DNA from: Eopsaltria australis
Taxonomy: Eukaryota > Chordata > Aves > Passeriformes > Petroicidae
Assembly: GCA_034509425.1 (NCBI GenBank)
Contig: JAVTVJ010000838.1
Span: forward strand, 1 to 64,000
DNA: 64,000 bases
Direction: 5' to 3'
Of this stretch, positions 12,530-26,240 are shown one piece after another (within the stretch, counting starts at the first letter, position 1; the number at the start of each line of letters is the position of its first letter). The notes beneath the pieces were generated by a model. It had not been told where the DNA came from and did not search any database. It saw only the letters and a program-made list of their open reading frames with translations. The position numbers and the translations under genes were made by a program.

Positions 12530-14537
12530 GTGAGTAACGTTACAGGGCAGGATTTGTGGTGCTGCTCAGCCCAGCTGGAAAATAATGCGAAAAGTATTGA
12601 AATTATTATGGAAAACATGAGGAGTTCTTATGAGAACTTCAGGCTCCTGAAGCACAAGAAACTGTACCATATGTGAGGCTGGCAGAGGCAGGCTTTTTAG
12701 GGGAAATATAGTCCTTGGAGGAACTAGTCCTGACAGTTTATCAGAAGCATAAAGCAAGACGAACTGGGAAAAGTAAACAGAGCGACAGGGCTGCCTTTGT
12801 TGGGACAGGTTCGGGATACAATGGCTCATGTTGTTGTTGCTTCCTGAGTGATCCTGCCCCATCCCTGCCAGCCAAGAGCTTTTAGTGTGCCTGATTACCC
12901 CTCTTTCATCTCACTACCCCTCTGCTCAGGTGGGGCAAAGGTGAGCATGAAATGACAAGAGTCTGACCCAGAGCTGACACTACTGTGCTGAAATCTTTTC
13001 CATAAATTGCCTGTTTTCTGTGTTTCTCTCACAGATGGACCAGAATTCTGGTCAGGACCAGTAAAGCATGAGGTTCACCAGCCCCCTAAGATTGCATTTT
13101 TTATGGTGTTTTATTCCTGTGGATGCAGGGAGATGTTTTCTGGGATAGCTGCACATGCCTTGGCTCGCAAGTTCCCAGGGGGACAATTCACTGTGCTCAC
13201 TCAGCCTGCAAGGAAAGAAATAAACCTGTAACATCTGCAGAGTTGTAAACATCTTGAATAAAAAAATGGTGTTGCTAAGTATCAGGAGTGAAGGTTTTCT
13301 TCGCTCCTGTAGGCCTGATCTCGCACAGAAATGACCATAAAGCCTTACATGCCCTGAAGGATGTGCCTGTGGTTGTTTTCAGCCAATGCACACACGTTCT
13401 GTAATGGTATCCATTATTAGAAATACTCTGTTTTCAATGTACAGAAATCCTTAAAAAGGCAGAATAGAGCAAATTTAAATGCAGGGAAAAAAGTCAGCAT
13501 ACATTACATATCATTTGCAGATCATCTGGAACATCTTTGCTCTCTCCGGCAGGAGTCAAGAAATTTTCTTCCAAAATAATTTTGCTGCTGTAAGAATTCT
13601 TTCTGGCCATAAAAACCTTGAAAAGCTGCTTGTTCCTATTCTACCTGCTCTGAAGAGAAAGAAGACCTGACACTTTCATACTTTCATGGCTTTGGTAATA
13701 GATTGTGCATGGGGGATGCAGGGAGGATAAAAGGAGAAGGTGCATTTCGATCTTTTCTTGCACATTATAGAGTTGAAGGCAAAAATTTAACATTCTGAAT
13801 GTCTGCAAGGCAGTAAGACAATTTAATTTTTTTTAAATTATGTATTTACTTCATGCAAGAGGGCCACTGGAATTGTGGCTCATGCCAAACTGCTTTGCTG
13901 GGAGGGCAGGGAGTGCAAGCACTCAAAACCCGTAATATTTGTCTTCTCTGTGGAAAGGTGCTTTGTTTTAGCTCTTTGTTTTTTTTTTTTTAATCTGCTG
14001 GCTTGAATATTACCAGCGAATTATGAAGTCACGTTTGCAAATGCAGTAAACTGAGTAAAATCAGAAACTGCTGCTCTGGAGGGAGGACCAACCAAGCAGC
14101 AACAACCACAAAATGGAGCTGGGTGGTGCTCCAGAGCCCTGTCCCTGTTTCCTGGCCTTGCAAGTGGAGGCTGGGAGCTGCCTGCTGCTCCTCTGCTCCT
14201 CTAAAGTGCAGCAGTGAGCTGTAAAACTGATCCAATGAAAGCCCTTAAGGTCTAGTGGGCAATCACCAAAACAAAAGGTACAGTTTTCTTTCAGCCCAAC
14301 CAACACAACGTTTCTTTGATTAGACAGCTGAAAGTCCGGGTAAATAAAGGAAGAGGATCATCACTTGCTCTTACTTTGGGAGCAATTAATAGTCCTTTGA
14401 TAACAGACTATTTCCTTTTTTCCGGTTTTTGCATTGCCCTTCCTTTCCTTTTGCTGGTTAAGCACTCTCAATAGAGTTTCCTCTAAAACCGTGGGCAGTA
14501 GAAATTGTGATGGTTTTTATCTTTTCCAGGTGATTAA

Positions 14538-14600
14538 TTTTGTTTAGTTTGGTTGTTGGGTTATTTTTTTTCTTTTGTTTTTGTTGTTGGGGTTTTTTGT
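14538..14600. repeat. T/G-rich low-complexity tract
   Basis: The tract is made of T runs broken by single or double G (GTTTGGTTGTTGGG then T8, and TTTTTGTTGTTGGGG). It has no exact period and no coding value. Confidence 0.7.
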
Positions 14601-17480
14601 GTGTATGTAGGAGACAAAGGTTATCTTTCTAAAGAAAGAAAAATATGAAAGGTTTTTTCACATTATTTTTTACTTTCCTCCCTAACTAACACAATTAGGC
14701 TGAAATGTCTTGTCTTTCCCAGATGGAAAATTCAGTAATTTCATTTTGTTTCATTAAGCATTTATTTTTATTTCTTTTGACTGTTAGGAAGTTCCTGTGT
14801 ATCTCAGTGGATTAACAAAAAAAAAACAGGTGGGAGTGAGGGAAGAGAAAATTCCAACTGAATACATTTCTGGAATCAAGAATTCTGAAAAGTACATGTT
14901 TTTTCTTTCCCATAGAATGATATTTTTTTGTTAAAGTCGTGCTTAATACCATACATCAAAAAATTTCATCATTTCAAGCATCATAAAATTAGATAAATTG
15001 TTGTTCTCCTTATTGCTGCTGATGATACTACTTTAGCAACAAAATTGATAGTTAGCAATCATGCATAATTCAATTTGTAAGTTTCACTCTGCAGCTGTGC
15101 ATTTGTTTCCAGTCTTCCTGTCCCACTTAGATACCCATTCCAGGACTTCTTCTTTTCGTGAAAACATGGGAATTTTTTTTTCAATGTTTCAAATAACTCT
15201 AGTAGAATTGACAAGTTTGTCCCTAATTCATTGGCATACAGCTTAAACTGACTTGTGTGATTTAACCCTAGCATAAGGGCTGTTTTCCTCTCACAGTAAT
15301 GGTGTAGAGTTATAAGCTTTTAGTTTATTTCGTTGTTTTCCTAACCACTTTTTTTAAAATTTTTTGGGGCAGATAGCTCTGAATCTATAATTTCATGTAG
15401 GATATATTTATAATCTGTAAAGTCTTTGTGTTACGTATTAATATCAATAAGCCAAGGAGCAGCCATACACTAAGTCCCTCTCAGGTTTGTGTCTATGTTT
15501 GAACAACGTAAGAAGTGGCAGCTTGTTGATTGGTGAGAGGGAACTGCAAGTAAACAAGGTTCTGCAGAGGCAAATTAAACTGTGTTCCTGCCAAAATACT
15601 GAAATTATGCACAGCAGACCAGCCCTTGGGCTGCAAAGGGGAATTTTGTAATCGTGCTCCATTTCGCTACTCTTATTCCTGGGAACATGTGAATTTCTGG
15701 CCATTGTCTCAATGAGTTGTGCTGCAGGGGGGAATATGGTTCCCCTAATCACCCCTCTGCAATTCTTACCTTCCTTGAAAACATGAAGTCACAGAAGCAG
15801 TCTTGTTTTTAAAATCAGTAAATATCCGTGCTGAAGTGACAAGGCTTTTCATCCAACGCTTGCTGCGGTCTGGAATCGGTACAAGGATCCAGCTGATGAT
15901 GCTGAATTTAGCAGGAAGTGTGAGGTTTTAGGTCTGGTATAGCCAGACCCAGGCTAACAGGTGATCCACGTGTGGCTCAAGGTCTGTGGTCAGGTTTGGA
16001 GGTATTCCCTGCCCACTGTTTCTGAACCTTTTGAAAAGGTTCATGTCATGCAGGAACATCCACATCTTTCCTCCTTCTTTTCTTGTTTGTATTTTTTTTT
16101 CTTTCTATTTCTTTGGCTTTCTGTCTTTATGGCAGAGAGTTTTTAGTATTCCATGGGTTTATTGCCATGGGATGACTAATGCTGGGACCAGATCACCCAC
16201 TTCGAGGGTAAAACAGAAGAGGTGTCTCAATTCCCCCTGTGACGAGGCTTTGAGTCACCCTGACTCATCCTTCACCCCCTCAGAAAGCCCAGACCTACAG
16301 CACAGGAGAGGCAGAACTTCTCATTTGTTTCTTATTTAATTTTTTTAAATTATTATTTATTTATTTCTTCATCACTTATCAGGCATAGAATTACTGGTCC
16401 CGTAAAAATAATAATTATAAATAGATCTGTTTCTTCCCACAGTGAGTACAGCAACCTCTACTGCTGCCACCCTCACCTTATGGCAGAGATTTAAAACAAA
16501 AATCAATACTGAATCCTTCTGTTTGGAGGGGTGACTTCCACCCTGTCTTCTTCTTTCACTTTGAGAGAGATCACAAACCCTTGCTGATAGCCTTTATCAA
16601 CTTCTAAATGCCTTTCCAAGCAGCTTGCTTTCTCTTTTCCTTTTTTTTGTCTTCTTTTTGCTTTTTTTTTTAATGTATGTGTCTTGGTTTTGCTGTTTCC
16701 GGGATTAAACCTTAGCCAGCAGCTTTTAACCAAAGCTCTGCTCCCCAAACACCATAATTCACCAGCTCATTGCACTGACACTGATTTTGTCCTGTGTTTT
16801 TAATATTACTTCTGCGAAACAAGGCTCAATTCTTGTCTCTGTTCCTGACAGGTAACATCTGATACCTTTAGGGAATGAAATGGTTCCCTTAATCAAGTGG
16901 AAGGAACATTTTTTTAACCGCTGCCACAAAAACTGAGTCTTTAAAAAGGACTGAATGCTTCAGGGAAATGCTGGACCTGAAGGCATATATTTGAATGCCT
17001 GATGATATTGAGTTACTGCTGGATGTTATAAATAGCATTTGTTTCAGTGTCCCAAGGTGTAACCCCAGCAGCAATTTTGGTGAGGAAATTTACTGTTTCT
17101 TTTAAACACTGAGTATTTATGAAATAACTCACAGGGATCAGTGTTGGAGAATAAATTAATTGCAAAGTTTTAAAACTCGAAACATTGGCAAGGAATTGAT
17201 TGTGTATGTTAATGAGGACCTGGGGGTGCTGTTTGATTCATATTTCTGAATTTAGGCAAACTTAGGTTTTGCTGTTATGGTCGTGTTTTGATACTTTCCA
17301 GGAAAGACACAAACTGTAAAGATAATTATTATTTTACTGTTCCCAAATTTTGTGAAATAAATATAGCACTCTGAGAAAAACATGTCTTAGCAGACATACA
17401 CTCAGAGGACATGTTTTACCTGAGGTATTCTTATTATTGGTGGTATCAATAAAGTCACCATAAAATCTCCATCTTACTAT

Positions 17481-17503
17481 AGTATTATTATTATTATATT
17501 AAT
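17481..17503. repeat. Short ATT microsatellite
   Basis: About five ATT units (TATTATTATTATTATATTAA) lie in an AT-rich setting. It is imperfect at the right end. Confidence 0.75.
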
Positions 17504-18565
17504 ACTTTTCTCTTAATTCCTGTCTGAGTTGTATCTCAGAGCCACATTCCACATTCAAAAGTTTAGAAGAACATGCTTTTCTGGTCCATAAAAAGGGTAA
17601 AGTATACCCAAAATTTTGGGTTTGTTTGTTTGGTTTTTTTACAGGTTTTTTTTCAGGAAATCAGTAGGACTTAGTCCCATCTAAGACTATCAAGAAAAGC
17701 AATAACACTTGTACTTATCTGGTGGATTTGTTAGAGGATAGGCTTTCTGCACATTCACTGTATAATTAACAATTAATAAGGCTCTCTATAATATTTAAAT
17801 TACAGCGTGTAATTTATGTATAATCAGCATGGCAAACCTCTAAATGTAGCTTGTATTTGTGAAAGTTGGGTCCTTGGTTAGCACTTTTTATTACACTTCT
17901 CAGCAGGCAAGAAATTTCCCTCTTTCTAAGAAGTGACTCTTCATAGCTCCAGCCCTTCCACTTGTCGGGTGTAATATCAACATCAGGGAATGTATTTCCA
18001 TCAATATCAGGAACCTTATCAGCAGCTTGTAGTTGTGCTTTCTATTTTTTCTCATAGCTTTTATTACTTGAAAAGTCTGCAAAAACTTTTTCGTGAGTGT
18101 ATAAGAATTTAAAATAGCTTTGAATTTTTCTATCAGTGCCTTTACATGTGAAGTGTTAGGGATTAGTGTAACAGTGGTGGTTCATGTCAGCATTCTGTAT
18201 TTTTATGCTGAAAGATGAGAAGTATGGACTGCCTTAAAAGGTGAAATGAAGGTGTTAACAATATTTGTGTCAGTCTGCACAGGTAATTTGATTTTCAGAG
18301 TTGCCATGTTGGTAACACAGGACATTTTGACTTAAATATAAAAAAAAAAACTTGTTTTATTTTTATGCCCTCACTTCAACTTATGTAACTCAGTAAGGCT
18401 GATGAGTGTGGTAATCGTTATCAACTGAATGCTCTGACCTGAATCTTCAAATTATTTTTTTTTTTAAATAGACTAATGAGACAAGTAGGTGACACAACTT
18501 CTGGACCATTTTAATTTATTTTTTAGCACCTCCAGTACAACTCATGGCAAATGGAGACCCTCGTA

Positions 18566-18632
18566 GCAGGGTCTTGGATTGAATAACCTGTGAAACTCCG
18601 TTCCAACCCAAACCATTCCATGATTCTATGAT
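18566..18632 (+). mobile_element. CR1 LINE extreme 3' tail
   Basis: Only the last ~65 bases of a CR1 copy remain: GGATTGAATAACCTGTGAAA, then TTCCAACCCAAACCATTCC and two copies of the 3' unit, ATGATTCTATGAT. The 3' end motif is intact. Everything upstream was never copied or has been lost. Confidence 0.9.
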
Positions 18633-19814
18633 AAGTTATTCACAATATTACACACCTGGAAGCCAATTGAGTTACTTTCATCAACAGAGTAGGTACAAGC
18701 ATTAATTCCCTCTCTTCTTCCCCTGGACTGTTTTATTTCTATGATCATCATCCTGCAAAGCATTATTAAAATTGCATTTCTTCACTGTGTGGTTTGATAT
18801 CTGTGATTTAACTTGGCTTCTTAATTGTATCTTTCCATCAGTGAGGCAGCTGAGGTGCACACTGCATTTTGGGGCAGTGCACAGATTTTGCAGATCATGC
18901 CCTTTTTTATATAAAGGAAGAAGGCAACTTAAATTCCAAGTGAGCAGTATGGTCAGTGATCATGATTGACAACAGAATTTTTTCTGATTTCTTGTAAGAG
19001 TGGAAATACAATTAATTATGTATTATAATGAATTACTACTCTGCAATTGTCCTTGTCTCAAGGTAATGCCACTTACTATCTGTAGATGTTTTTGAGCATC
19101 ATTTTCATCCCTCTGAGGCCAAAATCTCTGTTTCAGTGTGAACGAAGACAGCCCATACCCAATATAAAAATATTATTTAAGGAGAAATTGCCAGTGGTGC
19201 TTTTTTTTCCTTCTTTAATTTCAATTACCGTTGTGCTTTTAATTTACATTTTTGTAGTGTAGAAATATTCAGCCGTGCTTTCTAGGGTCATTAAGCTTGT
19301 ATTTAGTAGGTGCACCTCTGGGATTGGGATGAGTGACAGCTCATAAAATTCAGAGTCATTGGAGACCTCTGTGTGTGATTGACATGAAAAGCATTGAATT
19401 GGTTGATTTTTAAGAGTGGTTTTAGAGGCACAAGGCATGAGGCTATGCATTTTTAGACTGGATTCTCTGATACACTGTGTGAAACACTCTTACTTTCATT
19501 TTGCTTCACATCAGAATCATCTGTAGCCTTTAAAACAACTAATGGAAAGGATAAAAGGGGTGTAGACCTCACATATTTTCAGGAGGAGGGGAAGGAAAAA
19601 AAAAAGGGAAAGAAACTCCCTTGTGGAAGGTGCTTTTTTTTTCATTATTCTGAAGTGGATAATTGTTTCATTACCTGAATGCTGCAACTTCTGTGCTTTG
19701 CTGGGTTGTTTTTACTGGGAGTGCTGGGAGCGTGGGTGGGTGTGACACGTGCCAGGCTGTCCCCCGTCCCCCTGGACAGTGTCACAGCCTTGGTTCATCA
19801 GCAGGGGGAAAGAA
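18633..19814. other. Unique noncoding sequence left of the LTR
   Basis: No gene or repeat is recognised. The sequence is AT-rich to about 19700 and becomes more GC-rich just before the LTR. Open frames are short. Confidence 0.5.
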
Positions 19815-20099
19815 GTGTTGATGCCTTAGGATTTTAGCTTTTGTATTTCTCGTATATTTGTAACCCTGCAATTCTTCAGTATGTAACTCTAAACTCCATA
19901 CAGAGTCAGCTACTGCTCTCCCATTTTGCTCAGACACAACAATTCCTCTCCAGGCCTGACAATCAAGGACACCTGACTGTCTCAGGCCCTGAGAAATGTA
20001 AACAAAAGTGAGCTGGGGGAAGTAAACTTGGGGTAAATGACTTCATTACCTGAAGCTGTAACTGGGAGATGAACCCCCAATATGCAAATGGACCAAACT

Positions 20100-20107
20100 C
20101 ATAAAAG
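20100..20107 (+). promoter_or_regulatory. TATA-like box of the LTR promoter
   Basis: CATAAAAG lies about 90 bases before the LTR AATAAA signal, the usual place for the U3 TATA box. The start of R would fall near 20130. Whether it is active cannot be judged. Confidence 0.45.
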
Positions 20108-20190
20108 TGTGAAAACTCGTGACCCATGGTCCATTTTGGGTGTAGCCTCTGGGGGGCTTTGTCTGCCCAAAATGTACCTGAAGGTCCTTC

Positions 20191-20196
20191 AATAAA
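20191..20196 (+). terminator. Polyadenylation signal of the LTR
   Basis: An exact AATAAA lies inside the LTR, followed within 25 bases by a T-rich stretch and then by a TGTGTCTGG downstream element. This fits retroviral 3'-end formation at the R/U5 border. Confidence 0.6.
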
Positions 20197-20267
20197 AATA
20201 GCTGCTTTTTATTCTCTTAATTGTGTCTGGCCTCTGTTTTTAGGTAATCCCAAAAAGGTATCAGTGT

Positions 20268-23200
20268 CAGTGTGGGGAGCCCTGGCTGCCTCTGAGCGCC
20301 CACTATGCCCACACCTTCCTCCTCCACTACTTCCTGCAGGATTTTGGGGTGGTTCTTCCTTTTTTTATCAAAATGTTTCCCACCCTGCCATTGGTTTCTT
20401 GACTGTCACAGTGAGCAGTGTCATGGAAGATGGGCTGCTAAAATAATTTCCGTGCTGAAGAGTCATGGCCAGCTGCTGGAAAACATCAGTACACACAAAT
20501 AAACCTCTGTTTTATGGAGTTTGTCATCCACTGAAATACCAACAGCAGCAATTCTCATTAGAGAACATAATGACAGAGAGCTGAACCCTCTGAAAATCTG
20601 GGTTTGGGTTTTTTACTGTCCTAGTGTTGTTTTGGTTAGGCTGGGTTTATGGTAGATGCTAAACGTTTGAAAATAAATCTCATGTATTTTCTCATTTAGC
20701 CATCTGAAATCTGAGCTGCAGGACACTGCAAAGCTGGCTTAAAATTCTAGGGGAATATTCCCCTTTATTTATGGGTGTCTTCAGAAATGTGGTGTTCATT
20801 TAAAAAACCAATACAATAGCAGTTGAATAAGTAACAGATCTGTATTAAAGAGTGTGTCAGTGGTGGACTCAGTGGGAAAACAACATCAGGCATTTATGCT
20901 TGACTCTTAAAAGCTGAGATTTGTGAAGGAGGCTGATGCATTTTGAACTAACACCTAATTTGCCTCTCTTGGTTGGTAAAATACACTGCCGCTGCTGAGC
21001 AGGACACTGCAACCTCAACGTAAACATCAGACCCTTTTTGTATTCACTGTGCAGCAACCCTGAACACCCTGTCTACATTCTTGAGTCAGAACTGGTCTCC
21101 TGGGATACTCCTTTTCAGTCTCCTCAGGCTTCAGTGGAACTCCTTGGGGCAGTGCTACACCTGGGAGTGAACATTTGCAAGGCTGGGTCTTGAACTGAGA
21201 TGCATGGGGAGAGGTGCAGACCCTAGCACAGGAAAGACAAGGATGAGAAAAGTCATACTACCCCTTTTGAAATTGTGTTTTTTCATTTTAAGTCACTTCA
21301 CATCTAGAAAAGTTAGGTGGTAATATAAGGGATGAATTTCATTATGTGCAGGAAAGGCTGTTTTGGATTTTGATGGGTTTTTTGCTCCATGTAATTCAGA
21401 AAAATTATGCCTTTTGGAATTTGAAATGGTTTATGGTCTATCCTGCCAAATCACTTTACAGAAAGAAAGCATCTTAATTCAGTGTAGGTATCTCAATTAT
21501 TCATATTCTGGATGTAAAAAATCCACCATCTCTTACCTTAATATTAATGCTACTGTCCCAGTAGGTGTAAGCAAATTATAAATATGTTTCTACGGGTTTT
21601 CTGTTTATCAGAAAACAAAATAAAAGAAAATGCATGGTTCCTTTATGCTGGAAACTCTCACTTTTTTGTAGTTGCTGTGCAGTAATAGTGCTGCAATAAA
21701 TTTGTGAGGGAAGAAGGAGAATTGAGGTGAGAATAAGAACTTATGTGGCTACCACATATTCATCTTTCCTCTGGTGAAGTCTTGCCCTCCTGGCCACAGA
21801 AATGTTGCAACTAAAGCTGGTTTATTTACTATGAAAATTAAACAAGAGCCAGAGGTGGGAGAAGAATTAAAGTTGAATTTATATGTCCGTGGCAAAGTAT
21901 TTATAACTTAAGAGAAATTCACCCCCAAACAGATACCCCACCAATCTTTCTGTATTCCATGCAGTTTTCCATTTTCACAGTCAGAAATCTCAGTATCACT
22001 GCAGTCCTGTGTGGAAAACTCAAGTGGCATCCCAGTTAATGTCACAGAATTGTCATAAACTCCATAAAAACTTCATAGAAACGCTTTGAATTCAAGGCAT
22101 TTGTCTTTCAAACATACTCCATTTAATTTCAGGTATTGCCAAAGGAAAACAGTGAATTAGACCTGCCTGAATGTGTAGTGAGAATTGGTTATGTAGCAAA
22201 AGTTGTTTGTTTTTGTTTTTGTTTTTTTTTTGTTTGGCTTTGTTTTGGTTTTTTCTTTGTTTGTTTTATATTTTTGTCCCTTAGCTAACAGAAAGACGCT
22301 GTTGAAGAGAAGCTTGCAGGTTGCATTGTGCACCAAAAGCCATTTTGCTCTGAAATTCTGAAATCACTGTCATGCCCAAAGACAAGCAAACCGTTTTGCA
22401 CAGGATTTACTGCATTAATACAATCCAGCTGATACACAAACATGAAAATCTGTTTGCTCTTCAAACCACGGCACAAAAAGCAGCAATTTTCAAAACTCTC
22501 ACCAGTTGCCACACATGATTATGCTCCTGCATCTATGATTTCTATTTCACTCTAGAGAGAAAAAGGAGACTTGGAAGCAAGTTTAAAATAATGTTGTTAA
22601 AATCAGCATGGTGTAAGTCTTTTGGTTGCAGGGTAGGGAAATACATGTAAATGTCTCAGCTTTTTGCAGTTTATGCTGAATATTCCTGCTGCTCTCCTCT
22701 TGCTTTCAGGGTTAGCATGCATAGACATTGCTATGTGTGCACTCTGATAGGCCTAAATCAGGTAACATAATGTTCTGTATCATGTGATTCCACCAGTATT
22801 ATAGTTGCTTTTCCCCAGCACCATGCACCCCGTTCATTTTAGGGCATGGTGGAAGGACAGCAGTGCAAGATAAATCAGTGACTTTATTCAGGATGAAATT
22901 AAGATGTTAGTGCTTCCTGTTTGCATTAAAATTACCCAGCCATGCAGGTCACAACATTGATGAGATATGAGACTGTGACTAATGGTGCCACTGGAATTTA
23001 TTGTGCTTCTCTTTGTCCAAACTCTCTGATTTTATCCTCTGTCTTGTTCTGCAGCGGCTGTGCCTAGAGTAGGGTCAGAGGCAACCTTCTCTCACCTGAT
23101 CCTGGTTCAAATCTCAGCCAACCAACCATGCTTATTTATCAAAACCTTTGCTGTTTCTGAACTGCTTCATCAGTGCAGGAAGTAAGGGGATTTTTTTCTC

Positions 23201-25488
23201 ATTGACTGCTCTAGCTTGTTTTGACATCATGTGAGGAAGATACTGACACAATCACATCAGATATCAACCATATGTGGTTCAAAACAGACAAAAATCATCA
23301 AGCAAATATGTATTGAAATGTCCTACTTGGATTAATTTTCCAAATGATGATTAAATGTTATTATCTTTGCTCCCATGTAATCTGATTTTGGAGGGAAAAG
23401 CAAGAATTTTAAAATAGTCAATAGATGAGGTTGCTCTGCAGTCTCACCATCAATATCTTTTATTTGATGTACACTTAAAAAAATTCTTTAGCACTAGCTG
23501 TCATATTTTCAGAGGTTGCTTCTCTCTTACCCTGGGCAGTGTTTATAGAGCCCTGCTTTTCTGGGAAGGATCCCATGGACTGGTACAAATGAAGGGAAAC
23601 TGGCACAATTCCAGACTCCCAAACTGACCTGTCTCTGAGAAGTCCTTTGTGACACAAGAGGTGGAAATCAGACGGTTCAGAGGCACAGCGCATGAGTAGA
23701 AACGGGTTTTTAAATAACTTGTGGGGACTTCCTTTGCAAAGATGGTAGAATAAGATGGTTGGATTACTTCTGGAACTGCCTTAGGAGAAATCAATATGTG
23801 AGCACTGTTCCCATGACGACTGCAAGGAAAATTCTTGTAATTAATAATAAAAAAAAAATTGATTTTTGTGATGGTGGTGGTTTCAAACCATAGCTCTCAG
23901 GCAGCCCTGTAGGAATGAAGCACTGCAGTGTTTGGTGAGAAAGTCCAGTATTGATTCAGCCTGATAAAATATTTTTCTTTATCTTGCCACATGGCCTTGC
24001 TACATGGATCATATGAATAAAAGTTTGGTATTTCTAACACGTTGAGGGTCCCAACAGACACAATTCTTTTTTGTTACAGAAACTATATTCTCCCTCTGTC
24101 TCGTTTGCTGTTGGACAATGTATGTGAACAGAGAACTGCATACGGAGGCAGAGAAGTATAATTCTCTGTTTTCCTGAGGCTCAGGCTACTGAATAGGTAT
24201 CATTGTATCCGTGTCTCTTGAGGGGGAAAAAAAAAACCAAACCACTGCAAAAACTTCTTGGAGCTGCTTTTTTTTTTTTCTTTCTGGTGTGCAGCCTCCT
24301 ACTGACGGCTGCAGAGAGAAATGTCTTGTGGTCTTTTCATCCCTTCCTCTGGCTCTGTGCTTTTCCTATCCACTTCCCCATAAATATTTTTCTGTAACTG
24401 GCAGAGAAGATGCTCCTGGCCCGGGCCCTTGTTAGCAGTGAGACACATCATTTGGTCGCTTTGAGGCAGCTGGGGGCTGGGATTGAATACCAATCCTCCT
24501 GTTGAACTCGGGGACTTCTCAGTCCCTCCTGTGCTCAGGTTTCAGCCATGTGCTCACTGTTTCATGACCAGTTCATATTTAGTGCCAGAGTTCATTCTGT
24601 GTTGTCAACAGTTTGTATTTATCCCTGATCCACACTGTGGGTTCCCTTCCTGTCTGTTCCCTTCCTTCCAGACCATCCGGCTTGTCTCTGTGTCTCACTA
24701 TGCACCATATACCACTAATATGCTAAATAAAACTCTTCAGATTTCCAGATTTGGCTTAAAATGTCTGGGAGACTTCTCGTTTCACAAGGGCAGATGAAAT
24801 TCCCTGTGATGGGTGTTAAGGTTGGATGGGATGGCCACAAAAAAAAAATACCTCACTTCTTGCTTAATTCATCCTGATAGACCCCTCCTTCATAAGAAGG
24901 GAAGAAAGCCATGTGCATTCCATGTTCATATTGGCTCATTTGCCACTTAAAATGTTTATTTCGGATATTTCACAATAAAATTAAAATAGGTTTCTCTTGT
25001 TGTTGGGTAGATGGGGAAGGTTGTGATACAGGGAATTACAATTTCCCATTAAAAAAAAAAAAACCAACCCAAAAAGGTCTCCTGTAAAGCCTGTAAAGAC
25101 ATGCTGGCATGTATGTTCTGGAATTTTGATTACATTAATTACTGTATTTGGGGTTTGAAAACAGAACCAAGTTAGCCAAAAGGATACCAAACTGCAGTGG
25201 TGTTTTTAAACTACATAATCTGAGTTACGGAGACTGAGGAAAAATTCTCCATTGTGTGTGACAGCAAAGATTAGCATGAAAATCACAGATCATTTTTTAC
25301 ATTGATATTATCACGTTGCAGGATAATATTGGTTTCATCATAGGGATCTTTAGCCCTGTACTTTGGTTCTTGCAGGGAGCATTGCTACAGCTTTTGTTTT
25401 TTTGGGTTTTTTTTAAGGAAAAGCATAACTCGCTTATGGGTGGATGTTTAAGTGTTATACAATATGGCTTTAAACTTTTCCTGCAATT
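20268..25488. other. Unique noncoding sequence, no gene recognised
   Basis: Five kilobases with no recognised transposon. A T/G-rich tract lies at 22205-22272, and short A or T runs lie near 24227, 24268 and 25050. Open frames are under about 105 codons and lack recognisable motifs. It is AT-rich throughout. Confidence 0.5.
22205..22272. repeat. T/G-rich low-complexity tract
   Basis: Runs of T5 to T10 are separated by single G or GG and drift without a fixed period. It is the same style of tract as at 14.5, 33.2 and 48.5 kb. Confidence 0.8.
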
Positions 25489-25612
25489 AAAGCCTAATCC
25501 AAAACACTGAGGCACATTATTAATTTTATGCTTAACTGCAGCATTTTTTCAACAGGCCTATTCATCTACTTAAAACTAAGCACATGCTTAAGTGCATTGT
25601 TGAATCGGGGCC
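25489..25612. mobile_element. Relic of an ancient palindromic (MITE-like) repeat
   Basis: The right half reads AAGCACATGCTTAAGTGCAT, then TTGAATCGGGGCC. The left half (GCCTAATCCAAAACACTGAG, then GCACAT) pairs imperfectly with its reverse complement, so the whole is a decayed inverted repeat of about 120 bp. I recall very similar palindromic repeats built on a GGCCCCGATCC... arm and AAGCACATGCTTAA words from turtle and crocodile genomes. The family name and class (probably a non-autonomous DNA element) were not verified. Confidence 0.55.
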
Positions 25613-25951
25613 AGAGTTGTTATGCTGAAGAAAAAGAAAGAAGAAAGAAAAAAATCCAACAAACCACAAAAAAAAATTACTTCTAACAGATAATATTGGT
25701 ATTCCTGGGATTAAAATGTTCATTTGCAGAAGAGGAAGAGTTCCAACAGCAATTATCTGCAGGCACAGGTGAGGCAGGCACATGTCTTTCTTAAGAGAAA
25801 ACTAAAAACTAATACTTCCACTTAAACCTTCTCACAGGCAATTTTTTTTTTACATATTAAATTCATCCGTGTGGGTTAAAATTGCTGATTTTAAGGCTTT
25901 TTTTTTTGTTGTTGTGGGCAGGTAGTGACACCAGCAGCAGTGGTGGTAAAT

Positions 25952-26073
25952 TATTCATGGAATCCCAGACTGATTTGGGTTGGAAAGGACCTTAATGCTC
26001 ATCCCATTCCATGGGCAGGGACCCCTTCCACTACCCCAGAGTGCTCCAAGCCCTATCCAACCTGGCCTTGGTG
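25952..26073 (-). mobile_element. CR1 LINE fragment, minus strand
   Basis: The + strand reads GAATCCCAGACTGATTTGGG, then TTGGAAAGGACCTTAATG, CCATGGGCAGGGACCCCTTC, and ends at CCAACCTGGCCTTGG. This is the reverse complement of the last ~120 bases of CR1. It is heavily 5'-truncated, with its 3' end at the low coordinate. Confidence 0.9.
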
Positions 26074-26239
26074 GTGATGAGATGTAGAGTAAAACATTGA
26101 TCACCAATATTTGTAGGAGCTGAGCAAAGTCTGGCTCAGGAGGAGCAGGATTCCTCTGTGGAATCCTGCAGGTGATGCTGAAAATCAAACCACTTAAAAG
26201 CCTGAGAAAGGAGGGCTGTCCCTCAGCGAACAGATGTTG

Positions 26240-26240
<1 letters not shown>

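Larger units (their letters stand above)
10466..18565. other. Unique noncoding sequence, no gene recognised
   Basis: About 8 kb with no recognised transposon and no convincing coding frame. It holds T-rich stretches (13979-13992, 14538-14600), a short ATT run near 17481 and several acceptor-like CAG sites without partners. One pair of good splice consensus sites frames a 33-bp segment at 12497-12529 and is listed separately. Composition is AT-rich throughout, like the flanking regions. Confidence 0.55.
19819..20263 (+). mobile_element. Solo endogenous-retrovirus LTR, 445 bp
   Basis: The segment has LTR architecture. It begins with TG (TGATGCCTTAGG) and ends with CA (GGTATCA). It has a TATA-like CATAAAAG near 20100 and an AATAAA at 20191-20196, which is followed by a T-rich GCTGCTTTTTATTCTC stretch that fits the end of R and a TGTGTCTGG element in U5. 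The four bases GTGT lie directly on both sides (19815-19818 and 20264-20267), a possible 4-bp target-site duplication. No gag, pol or env remnant and no second LTR is near, so it is a solo LTR left by recombination. The class is uncertain. A 4-bp duplication would suit a gammaretrovirus-like (ERV1) element, but avian ERV2 LTRs look similar. Confidence 0.75.
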
